Assembly: GCA_016710275.1 (NCBI GenBank)
Contig: JADJXS010000001.1
Coordinates: 3,782,001-3,846,000, forward strand
DNA from: Phycisphaerales bacterium
GTDB taxonomy: Bacteria > Planctomycetota > Phycisphaerae > UBA1845 > Fen-1342
Direction of reading: 5' to 3'
DNA: 64,000 bases
The notes under the pieces are model-generated. The model was not told where the DNA came from and searched no databases. It saw nothing but the letters and a program-made list of their open reading frames with translations. Both the position numbers and the translations under genes were made by a program. The first letter of the stretch is position 1. Every line of letters begins with the position of its first letter. Shown piece after piece: positions 35,942 to 43,516 of this stretch.

Positions 35942-36841
35942 ATGTCGGCAATTGCGACGGAAATCGGAACGGGCGGACCGGCACTGCCGGTTCACTTGCA
36001 AAAGGCGCTGGCGCGGGTGACGGAGATCAGTTCGCTGCCGGAAATCACGACGCGCATCGTGCAGGTGGTCGAAGACCCGAAGTCGACCGCGCACGACATG
36101 CACGAGCTGGTGAAGAACGACCCGGCACTGGCCACCAAGATTCTGAAGGTCGTGAACTCGGCTTTCTACGGCCTGCCGTCGCAGATCGCGAGCCTGGATC
36201 GCGCGATCGTCATGCTCGGCATGAGCGCGGTAAAGAACATCGCGCTGGCGGCGTCGTTGTCGCGGTTCTTCAAGCCCGATCTGGGCACTGAGAAATTCAA
36301 GGCCCGCGACCTGTGGCAGCACGCGGTGGCGGTCGGCGTAACCGCCAAGATGCTGGCCGCACCGGCGGGAATGCAGAGCCAGGCGGATGAGGCGTTCGTC
36401 GCCGGGCTGGTGCACGACATGGGCCTGCTCATCGAATTGCAGCTTTTCCCCGAGGAATTGAAGCGCGTCGTGGAACGATGCAGCACGGAAGCGGCGAACT
36501 TCTGCGCTGTCGAGCAGGAGCTGCTCGGAGCGGATCACCAGGCCTTCGGCAATTCGCTGGCCCAGAAGTGGAAGTTCCCGACGGGACTGCGCAACGCCAT
36601 CGCCTATCACCACTCACCGCTGCAATTGCGGCCCGAGTACCGCAAGTTCGCCGCGCTGGTGTACATCGCCGACACGATCTGTGCGCACAACCAGTTCGGT
36701 TTCTCCCTGACGGCCGGATCGCAGGAGATTGACGAGCAGACGCTGTCGGCGGCGAACCTCACCGAGGATCGGATCAGCCCGGTGCTCGAGGAATTGCCGG
36801 CGCGGGTTGCCGAGGCGGCCGCGATTTTCGCTGAACACTAA
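35942..36841 (+). CDS. HDOD-domain signalling protein
   Basis: A 299-aa cytoplasmic protein covered by a single HDOD domain (a non-catalytic HD relative found in signalling outputs). Typical segments are LPEITTRIVQVVEDPKS, LVKNDPALATKILKVVNSAF, IVMLGMSAVKNIALAASL and AFVAGLVHDMGLL. The HD residues are retained as HD in LVHDMG. No response-regulator or GGDEF domain is attached. ATG 35942 follows a GGGGA sequence; an upstream TTG at 35921 is possible. It is monocistronic and followed by the repeat region. Confidence 0.88.
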   Translation: MSAIATEIGTGGPALPVHLQKALARVTEISSLPEITTRIVQVVEDPKSTAHDMHELVKNDPALATKILKVVNSAFYGLPSQIASLDRAIVMLGMSAVKNIALAASLSRFFKPDLGTEKFKARDLWQHAVAVGVTAKMLAAPAGMQSQADEAFVAGLVHDMGLLIELQLFPEELKRVVERCSTEAANFCAVEQELLGADHQAFGNSLAQKWKFPTGLRNAIAYHHSPLQLRPEYRKFAALVYIADTICAHNQFGFSLTAGSQEIDEQTLSAANLTEDRISPVLEELPARVAEAAAIFAEH

Positions 36842-36888
36842 GAACAGTCGCGGCGGCGGGGGATGTTCTGTCGTTTTCTTGCGCCTTA

Positions 36889-36961
36889 TGACGCGGGGTG
36901 ACGCCGGGTGACGTTGGGTGATGCCGGGTGACGCTGGGTGGCGTTGGGTGATGCTGGGTGG
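36889..36961. repeat. 10-bp tandem repeat, about seven units
   Basis: Seven consecutive 10-mers of consensus TGACGCYGGG (TGACGCGGGG, TGACGCCGGG, TGACGTTGGG, TGATGCCGGG, TGACGCTGGG, TGGCGTTGGG, TGATGCTGGG) end in TGG, just upstream of the palindrome array. The units differ by transitions, so the array is not freshly expanded. Confidence 0.85.
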
Positions 36962-37189
36962 CATGCTTTCGCGGTACTCCGCGTAAGCATGCGCTCGAAG
37001 CACCGCCTCTTGTCGCTCAAGACATGCCGACGCAAAGCCGTCGGCATGGCACCCAGAACACACTCGTAGCGCCGGCTTGTGTCGATCAAGACATGCCGAC
37101 GCAAAGCCGTCGGCATGGCACCCAAAACGCGCTCGTAGCGCCGGCTCTTGTCGCTCAAGACATGCCGACGCAAAGCCGTCGGCATGGCA
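36961..37189. repeat. REP-like palindrome array, left part
   Basis: Three units with exact 69-bp period start at 37023, 37092 and 37161. Each has a perfect 10-bp stem CATGCCGACG/CGTCGGCATG with the hexaloop CAAAGC, then a spacer containing CGCTCGTAGC and TTGTCG(A/C)TCAAGA. A fourth, leading element at 36961-36992 has a different 14-bp imperfect palindrome (GCATGCTTTCGCGG / CCGCGTAAGCATGC) but the same downstream spacer. The array is non-coding. It resembles REP-type extragenic palindromes and is the insertion target of the IS copies that follow. Confidence 0.85.
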
Positions 37190-37674
37190 TCTATGAAGCG
37201 AACGGTGTCAAGGGGCGGCTGCGGTTCTGTTTGGATGATTCTTCCGTCAGGCCCGTCGCCGTCGGCGTCGGTCGATCTGTCCCATCTCAGCCGGCGTCGC
37301 GACGTTGGGGCTGACTCTCTTCCGCACAGGCCCGGAGCCCGAGGCCGAGGGAGGGCCTCCCTCGGAGATGTTGACGAGCGGGGGCGGCGTGACGCGTGAC
37401 GCTCAGGCATCTATTCGAGATCATCCGCCGGAGCGGACGTCTCATGAAAAAATACAAGACGGACGCCGCCATTCACCCTGCCGAGCGCGCGATTGGGAAC
37501 GCGCTCCTGCCATGCCGCGGGGTCGTCCGCCGGTTCGTCACGTCGCCGCTCCTCCACACCAAGCGCTTCGCATTCGTTTCGTTCCGTGCGTCCGCGCTAC
37601 GCACGCAGACGCGTTTCGCTGCCATGGTGGACGGTTGCACGCTGCGCCGCTGACTCGCCGGCGCCGCTGGATCC
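37190..37674 (-). ncRNA. Candidate bridge RNA region in 3' non-coding end of IS copy 1
   Basis: 485 bp between the transposase stop and the element end. The distal ~430 bp is nearly identical to copy 2 (three substitutions seen) without a convincing gene. Bases 37508-37517 (TGCCATGCCG) are the reverse complement of the ten target bases ending exactly at the insertion point (CGGCATGGCA). The adjacent 37498-37506 (AACGCGCTC) equals a target stretch just right of it. GCATCTAT at 37407-37414 repeats the element's terminal junction. IS1111-type elements are known to encode a bridge RNA downstream of the transposase. The exact RNA ends and fold are not determined here. Confidence 0.5.
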
Positions 37675-38718
37675 TCAGGCCGCCGAGGGCGTCGCCGGCG
37701 CTGCCGGCGGCCGTTCCTCATACGGCCGTCCGCTGCGGATGACGGCCAGCATCAGACACAGCAGCCTCCGCGCGATGGCGGTAATGGCCTTCTTCTTTCC
37801 GCGGCGCAGGGCCAGCCGCTCGAAGGTCAGTCGCCAGGGCGACGAGCGCCGCACCAGTTGCCAGGCGGCCTGGTGCAGCACCCAGCGCAGAATCGGCGAG
37901 CCGCTGTGCGTGATGCCCAGATCGTGGCGCCTGCCGGCCGACTCGCGCTGTCCGGGCGCCAGGCCGACGTAGCTGGTCAGCTTCTTCTGCGAGCCGAAAC
38001 GCTCCGGCCCGGCGACCTCCGCCAGGAACGTCTCGCGCGTCACCGGTCCGACGGCCGGAATCGAATCCAGCAGCGCACGGTGGCCCGCTTCGGCGGCCGG
38101 CGCTGTGCGGGCGAAGGCCGCCAGCTGCCGATCGACGGCCTTCAGCTCGTCGCGATACAACTTCAACTCGCGCAGCAGGCGCTGCACGAGCCAGCGATCG
38201 ACGGGGTCGAGCTTCAGCCCGCGCAGGTACTTCAGGCCCTCGCTCGTGAACAGTTCCTTGCGGTCCGCGTTGTACTCGGCCGCCACGTGCCGGATGCGGT
38301 TCTTGATCGACGTCTGCCGCGCCCGCACGTACACCCGCCGCCGCACCAGCTTGCGGTGCGCTCGCTGCCGCGGCGTCGGTCGGTGCGCCGGCGGAATCAT
38401 GTCCAGCGCCAGGAACTCCGCCAGCACGCGGGCGTCCACCTTGTCGCTCTTGCGCGTGCTCTCGGCGATGATCCGCATTTTGCGTGGATGAGCGAGCAGC
38501 ACACGCCCAGCCAGCGGCTCGACCAGCTTCACGAACCACTCGTAGCTGGCGGTCGCTTCGAGCACCAGGTCGAATGAGCCGAGCGCCTTCAACCAGGCCG
38601 CCAGCTTGATCGACTCGGCATGGGTGAAACGGGCCGAAGTGAGCACTTGCCGCGCTTGGTTCACAACGCAGACCACGATACGCTGCTTGTGGAGGTCGAC
38701 GCCGACGAACTTCTTCAC
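37675..38718 (-). CDS. IS110-family transposase (DEDD recombinase), copy 1
   Basis: A 347-aa recombinase. GTG 38718 is preferred because AGGAG lies six bases upstream; the frame also allows TTG 38742. The N-terminal RuvC-like DEDD residues are D8 (GVDLHK), E54 (LEATASYEW), D92 and D95 (RKSDKVDARVLAEFL). The C-terminal Transposase_20 part includes LDSIPAVGPVTRETFLAEV, LTSYVGLAPGQRES and ITHSGSPILRW, where the catalytic serine is expected at S272 or S274. The reading frame is complete. It belongs to the 37190-38827 element, and copy 2 is frameshifted, so this is the only apparently active recombinase here. Confidence 0.93.
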   Translation of the reverse strand: MKKFVGVDLHKQRIVVCVVNQARQVLTSARFTHAESIKLAAWLKALGSFDLVLEATASYEWFVKLVEPLAGRVLLAHPRKMRIIAESTRKSDKVDARVLAEFLALDMIPPAHRPTPRQRAHRKLVRRRVYVRARQTSIKNRIRHVAAEYNADRKELFTSEGLKYLRGLKLDPVDRWLVQRLLRELKLYRDELKAVDRQLAAFARTAPAAEAGHRALLDSIPAVGPVTRETFLAEVAGPERFGSQKKLTSYVGLAPGQRESAGRRHDLGITHSGSPILRWVLHQAAWQLVRRSSPWRLTFERLALRRGKKKAITAIARRLLCLMLAVIRSGRPYEERPPAAPATPSAA

Positions 38719-38827
38719 GGTCTTCTCCTGTGTGGAAGCCAACGATTCGACTCAAACACGAAACGCTGGTTTACCACGAGTTCAGGAACCGTGCAGCCGC
38801 CGGCCCGACCTCCGCTTCATAGTTTCA

Positions 38828-38965
38828 CCCAAAACGCGCTCGTAGCACCGCCTCTTGTCGATCAAGACATGCCGACGCAAAGCCGTCGGCATGGCACCCA
38901 AAACACACTCGTAGCGCCGGCTTGTGTCGATCAAGACATGCCGACGAAAAGCCGTCGGCATGGCA
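38828..38965. repeat. REP-like palindrome array, middle part
   Basis: Two further 69-bp units continue the array between the IS copies. Palindromes start at 38868 and 38937, the second with loop AAAAGC instead of CAAAGC. The first 40 bases (38828-38867) are the right half of the unit split by IS copy 1. The last 29 bases (38937-38965) are the left half of the unit split by copy 2. Confidence 0.85.
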
Positions 38966-40614
38966 TCTATGAAGCGAACGGTGTCAAGGGGCGGCTGCGG
39001 TTCTGTTTGGAAGATTCTTCCGTCAGGCCCGTCGCCGTCGGCGTCGGTCGATCTGTCCCATCTCAGCCGGCGTCGCGACGTTGGGGCTGACTCTCTTCCG
39101 CACAGGCCCAGAGCCCGAGGCCGAGGGAGGGCCTCCCTCGGAGATGTTGACGAGCGGGGGCGGCGTGACGCGTGACGCTCAGGCATCTATTCGAGATCAT
39201 CCGCCGGAGCGGACGTCTCATGAAAAAATACAAGACGGACGCCGCCATTCACCCTGCCGAGCGCGCGATTGGGAACGCGCTCCTGCCATGCCGCGGGGTC
39301 GTCCGCCGGTTCGTCACGTCGCCGCTCCTCCACACCAAGCGCTTCGCATTCGTATCGTTCCGTGCGTCCGCGCTACGCACGCAGACGCGTTTCGCTTCAA
39401 TTCTGGTCGTTCGGTCGCTCCGCCAGGCCGCGAGCTGCGGCCCGATCCGCAGCACGGTGAAGTCAGGCGACCGCCGGAGTCGCCGGTGTCGCTGACGGCC
39501 GTTCTTGGTACGGCCGTCCGCTGCGGATGACGGCCAGCATCAGACACAGCAGCCTCCGCGATGGCGGTAATGGCCTTCTTCTTTCCGCGGCGCAGGGCCA
39601 GCCGCTCGAAGGTCAGTCGCCAGGGCGACGAGCGCCGCACCAGTTGCCAGGCGGCCTGGTGCAGCACCCAGCGCAGAATCGGCGAGCCGCTGTGCGTGAT
39701 GCCCAGGTCGTGGCGCTTGCCGGCCGACTCGCGCTGTCCGGGCGCCAGGCCGACGTAACTGGTCAGCTTCTTCTGCGAGCCGAAACGCTCCGGCCCGGCG
39801 ACCTCCGCCAGGAACGCCTCGCGCGTCACCGGTCCGACGGCCGGAATCGAATTCAGCAGCGCACGGTGGCCCGCTTCGGCGGCCGGCGCTGTGCGGGCGA
39901 AGGCCGCCAGCTGCCGATCGACAGCCTTCAAATCGTCGCGATACAACTTCAACTCGCGCAGCAGGCGCTGCACGAGCCAGCGATCGACGGGGTCGAGCTT
40001 CAGCCCGCGCAGGTACTTCAGGCCCTCGCTCGTGAACAGTTCCTTGCGGTCCGCGTTGTACTCGGCCGCCACGTGCCGGATGCGGTTCTTGATCGACGTC
40101 TGCCGCGCCCGCACGTACACCCGCCGCCGCACCAGCTTGCGGTGCGGCTCGCTGCCGCGGCGTCGGTCAGTGCGCCGGCGGAATCATGTCCAGCGCCAGG
40201 AACTCCGCCAGCACGCGGGCGTCCACCTTGTCGCTCTTGCGCGTGCTCTCGGCGATGATCCGCATTTTGCGTGGATGAGCGAGCAGCACACGCCCAGCCA
40301 GCGGCTCGACCAGCTTCACGAACCACTCGTAGCTGGCGGTCGCTTCGAGCACCAGGTCGAATGAGCCGAGCGCCTTCAACCAGGCCGCCAGCTTGATCGA
40401 CTCGGCATGGGTGAAACGGGCCGAAGTGAGCACTTGCCGCGCTTGGTTCACAACGCAGACCACGATACGCTGCTTGTGGAGGTCGACGCCGACGAACTTC
40501 TTCACGGTCTTCTCCTGTGTGGAAGCCAACGATTCGACTCAAACACGAAACGCTGGTTTACCACGAGTTCAGGAACCGTGCAGCCGCCGGCCCGACCTCC
40601 GCTTCATAGTTTCA
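38966..40614 (-). mobile_element. IS110-family element, copy 2, defective
   Basis: 1649 bp, with the same ends as copy 1 (TCTATGAAGCG at left, CGCTTCATAGTTTCA at right), inserted at the identical position in a REP unit, in the same orientation. The distal ~430 bp of the 3' non-coding end matches copy 1 with three substitutions, and the candidate guide recurs at 39284-39293. The block from the transposase C-terminus through about 60 bp of 3' flank (about 39397-39503) is strongly diverged from copy 1. The transposase is frameshifted. The right flank beyond 40614 is only a degenerate REP unit. Confidence 0.86.
39463..40505 (-). pseudogene. IS110 transposase, copy 2, two frameshifts
   Basis: Nearly identical to the copy 1 transposase but broken twice. 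One extra G near 40146-40147 (GTGCGGCTCG against GTGCGCTCG in copy 1) shifts the frame after the DEDD domain. A 2-base deletion near 39557 (CTCCGCGATGG against CTCCGCGCGATGG) shifts the C-terminal end. In the uninterrupted frame the C-terminus would end RSGRPYQERPSATPATPAVA with a stop at 39463-39465, a diverged version of copy 1's ending. The element could move only with recombinase supplied by copy 1. Confidence 0.9.
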
Positions 40615-40650
40615 CCCAACCCGCGCCGTCGGCATGTCGCCTAAGACGCG
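40615..40650. repeat. Degenerate REP unit at the right end of the array
   Basis: Directly after IS copy 2, CCCAA continues the unit, but the next bases (CCGCGCCGTCGGCATGTCGCC) keep only one arm of the palindrome (CGTCGGCATG). The array therefore ends here, next to the uracil-DNA glycosylase stop. Confidence 0.6.
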
Positions 40651-40653
40651 CCG

Positions 40654-41679
40654 CTACCCCGCTCCCCCTTCCGGCACGCGCAGCCCCAGGAACGCCATCA
40701 CCAGCTTCAGATCCTCCCACGTCTTGGCCTTTTCCTGCGGGGCGCGCAGCAGATAGGCCGGATGAAACGTCGGCATCAACCGGCAGCTCGGCAGCCCGTG
40801 CGATGCCAGCGCCGCCGGCGGGAAATCGTGAAACGACCCGCGCAGCCGCCCGATCGGCGTCGTCGTCGCCAGCAGCGTGTGCGCTGCGGGGGCGCCCAGC
40901 GACACGATCACCTTCGGCCGCAGCACCGCCAGTTGGCGGAACAGAAACGGCGAACACGCGCTCATCTCCGGCTCGGTCGGCGTGCGATTGCCCGGCGGAC
41001 GGCACTTGACCACGTTGGCGATGTACACCTGCTCGCGGGACAGCGTCATCGCCGCGATCATGCGCGTCAGCAACTGCCCGGCGCGCCCCACGAACGGCTC
41101 GCCCGTGCGATCCTCATCCGCCCCCGGCCCCTCGCCCACGAACACCAGATCCGCCCGCGCATCCCCGATGCCGAAGACCGTCTGCGTCCGCCCCGCGTGC
41201 AATTCGCAGCGCGTGCAGCCGCGCACCCACCCCTCATTCAGAACCGCCAGCGCCGCGACCGCCCGCTCGCGCGGCAACTCCTCCGCGTTCATGGCCGGCA
41301 GCTCGGCCGGCGGCCGCTCAGGATGCTCCGCCGAGAGCGAACCCGGCGGCGCAGCGCGGGATGACGCCGGCGGCGGCCGCAAGGAGACCGCCGCAGATGC
41401 GCTGCGCGCCGGAGGAGCAGAGCGCGACGGCGCCGGCCGCGGCGTTCCGTTTGACGCGGGTTCCCCCATCGAAGGCGCCGCTACGGCGCGCGGCTGTTCG
41501 CCGGCGGCGGCGCGCGGCTGTTCGCCGCTCCCCTTCAGCACCTGCGGCGCTCCCGATGCGGGCGCAACCGCTGCGCGATCGATCGGCGGCACCGGCCAGA
41601 CTGGCACGCCCAGCCGCTTCTCATTGCGCAGCCACTCGCGAAGTACGAACGCGGCTTCATCGTGTGGGGGGTTGTTCAC
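40654..41679 (-). CDS. Uracil-DNA glycosylase, family 4 (Fe-S)
   Basis: Removes uracil from DNA at the start of base-excision repair. The catalytic domain begins near residue 145. The four iron-sulfur cysteines are C155 and C158 (GCTRCELH), C226 (KCRPPGNR) and C242 (SACSPF), with family-4 spacing. The active-site GEGPGADEDRTGEPFVGRAG and the HPAYLLR motif are present. Residues about 45-140 are a Pro/Ala/Ser/Arg-rich linker, which makes this 341-aa protein longer than the usual ~200-aa enzyme; such insertions are common in high-GC relatives. GTG 41679 starts the frame. The REP/IS array lies immediately downstream. Confidence 0.93.
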   Translation of the reverse strand: MNNPPHDEAAFVLREWLRNEKRLGVPVWPVPPIDRAAVAPASGAPQVLKGSGEQPRAAAGEQPRAVAAPSMGEPASNGTPRPAPSRSAPPARSASAAVSLRPPPASSRAAPPGSLSAEHPERPPAELPAMNAEELPRERAVAALAVLNEGWVRGCTRCELHAGRTQTVFGIGDARADLVFVGEGPGADEDRTGEPFVGRAGQLLTRMIAAMTLSREQVYIANVVKCRPPGNRTPTEPEMSACSPFLFRQLAVLRPKVIVSLGAPAAHTLLATTTPIGRLRGSFHDFPPAALASHGLPSCRLMPTFHPAYLLRAPQEKAKTWEDLKLVMAFLGLRVPEGGAG

Positions 41680-41746
41680 GATGAGCTAGGGTACGCAGCC
41701 CGCCAAAGCGCGGCAAGCCGCCTGTCCTGCACATGGGATTCAACCA

Positions 41747-43495
41747 ATGCCGCTCGCTCGATTCATCGCCGCACTGGCGCTTTGCTGCATCCCGCTTCTC
41801 GCCATTGCAGAGCCGCCGCGCATCATCTGGCCGTCGCAGGGTCGCCCGCTCTTCACAACCCGCGACACGGAAATCACGATTATCGCGGAACTGCCCGAGG
41901 GTGCGGCCGCGACCGCGGCACTGGAGCGCGGTGGACCGGCCGCGCAGCGCGTCGAATTGAGCGCCGTGCAGGACGCGGCCGGCGCGGATGCGTCGCGCCT
42001 GCGATTCACCGTCCCCGCGGACACGCCGCAGCAGACCTGGGACCTGGTGCTGTCCGTCGGCGGGCGAACCGCCCGGGCGCGTTCCGCCGTTGCCGTGCGC
42101 GACGACCTGTCGCGCATCCGCGTGGTGCACGTTTCCGATCTCAACCTCGGGGCGATTGGTGCGCCGCAGATCGATCCGCGCCTGCTGGACGAGATCAACC
42201 TGCTCGGGCCGACGCTGGTCCTGCTCACCGGCGACCTGGTGGACATCACCCACGATGACCCGGCCGCCGGATGGGACGAGTTGTCCGCGGCGCTGGCGCG
42301 GCTCGATGCGCCGATCGTGGCCGCCTGCGGCGAACACGACGACCTGGCGCAATTCGGCCGCTGCCTGGCCCCCGGGCCGGTCGGCAGCGTCGAAGTCGGC
42401 CCGCATCGCGTGTTGGTGCTCTATGACGTGCCGCAGCGCCCGATAGCGCTGGATGTCGAGCAATGCGAGTGGGCCGGCGCTGCGCTCGCCCGCAGCCGCG
42501 GGCGCGGGTTGACGATGGTGCTGTCGCACTCGCGCAGCGCCGGGTTTCTGCAAACGCTGGTGGACGCCGATCGGCATCGCGACCTGCTGGCCAACGGCCG
42601 CGTCGGCCTGTGGTTTCTCGGCGGAAGCGACCCGGGCGAGCATCCGCTGGCGGAGGCGGTGGCGCCGACCTGTCTTGTGCAGACGCCGCCCGCCTCCGCG
42701 CTGGGGCGCAGCGGGGCGGGTTCGGAGCCGCGCTTCCGCGTGCTGGACATCGCCGGCACGCGCGTGAGCGGAGTCCGCGAAGAGGGCGGGCGGGTGGTGG
42801 CGGGAGACGCCTGGCCGGTCGGGCGGCTTTCGGTCCGCAGCGACTCGCCGCCGGACGGCAGCGCGTCGGTCGTCCGCCTGCTGGCGACGAACAACCACCC
42901 CTTCCGCGTCGAGGGGCTGCGGCGGCGCATCGCGCTGCGCGCCGACGGCGATTCAGCGCCGTGGGTTCGCGGGGCGACCCTGTTGCAGTCGGCTCGCAGC
43001 GGCAACGTCTGGCAGGTCGATCTCGGCTGGAGTCTGCCCGACAAGGGCGCGGCGCGGATTGTCGTCGGCACGGGCGCCGCGCCGCCGGACTCTGAGCCGG
43101 TCGTGCGGTTCGACATTCCGGCGCGGATCACCCTGGAAGCGCTCAGCGACGGCGGGTACTGCGTGCCCGCGGCCACCGGCGGCACCGTGTGGCTGCGGAA
43201 TGCGCAGGAGCGCGAGGTGCGCATCACGCCGCTGCTGATGCTCGACGCCGCCACCGTGGCATACTCCGTGGCCGGGGTCGAGGGCGGACCGGCAACGGCG
43301 TATCAACTGACGCTGGCGGCGGGGCAGCAGATCGCGTTGAAACCGGCCTGGGCTACGGGTAGAGTCCGGCCCGGCGGGCGCGAGTTGCAGGTGTACCTTC
43401 GCGGCGGCGAATGGTGGTCGCCGATCTGCACGCCGCTGCAGCTCGACTCCCCGCTTCAGGATGCCGTGACGCCCGCGACAGCCCGCGCCGATTAG
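41747..43495 (+). CDS. Secreted calcineurin-like phosphoesterase, degenerate metal site
   Basis: A 582-aa exported protein. Signal peptide MPLARFIAALALCCIPLLA, likely cleaved after AIA. An Ig-like N-terminal part is followed by a metallophosphoesterase-like fold: D131 in VSDLNLG (usually DxH), D163 in LTGDLVD, E196-H197-D198 in CGEHDD (usually GNHD or GNHE), and H261 in LSHSRS. Two usual ligands (His of DxH, Asn of GNH) are replaced, so activity is doubtful. The C-terminal ~250 residues are beta-rich and unassigned. It starts 68 bases from the divergent glycosylase gene and 21 bases before the GT2 gene. Confidence 0.75.
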   Translation: MPLARFIAALALCCIPLLAIAEPPRIIWPSQGRPLFTTRDTEITIIAELPEGAAATAALERGGPAAQRVELSAVQDAAGADASRLRFTVPADTPQQTWDLVLSVGGRTARARSAVAVRDDLSRIRVVHVSDLNLGAIGAPQIDPRLLDEINLLGPTLVLLTGDLVDITHDDPAAGWDELSAALARLDAPIVAACGEHDDLAQFGRCLAPGPVGSVEVGPHRVLVLYDVPQRPIALDVEQCEWAGAALARSRGRGLTMVLSHSRSAGFLQTLVDADRHRDLLANGRVGLWFLGGSDPGEHPLAEAVAPTCLVQTPPASALGRSGAGSEPRFRVLDIAGTRVSGVREEGGRVVAGDAWPVGRLSVRSDSPPDGSASVVRLLATNNHPFRVEGLRRRIALRADGDSAPWVRGATLLQSARSGNVWQVDLGWSLPDKGAARIVVGTGAAPPDSEPVVRFDIPARITLEALSDGGYCVPAATGGTVWLRNAQEREVRITPLLMLDAATVAYSVAGVEGGPATAYQLTLAAGQQIALKPAWATGRVRPGGRELQVYLRGGEWWSPICTPLQLDSPLQDAVTPATARAD

Positions 43496-43516
43496 CGCGG
43501 CGGAGAGCATGCAGCC

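Larger units (their letters stand above)
37190..38827 (-). mobile_element. IS110-family (IS1111-like) element, copy 1, intact
   Basis: 1638 bp. The boundaries come from the target: joining 37189 to 38828 restores the REP unit and its 69-bp period exactly (29 + 40 bases). There is no target duplication beyond a shared CA at both junctions, which could be a dinucleotide crossover core. A 10-bp subterminal inverted repeat, CTATGAAGCG (37191-37200) and CGCTTCATAG (38813-38822), is inset 1 and 5 bases from the ends, as seen in the IS1111 subgroup. The element has a 109-bp 5' non-coding end, the transposase, and a 485-bp 3' non-coding end. Confidence 0.88.

Noticed and set aside
35921..35950. TTGACA as a -35 promoter box before the HDOD gene
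   Set aside because: It lies only 21 bases from the start codon and no -10 box can fit; probably chance.
37396..37653. 85-codon plus-strand frame conserved in both IS copies
   Set aside because: Conservation follows the near-identity of the element copies. The frame ends differ, the sequence looks non-protein-like, and the region is better explained as the element's non-coding end.
36961..38965. CRISPR array
   Set aside because: The 69-bp units are conserved throughout, including the parts that would be spacers. The repeats are perfect palindromes of REP type and no cas gene is present.
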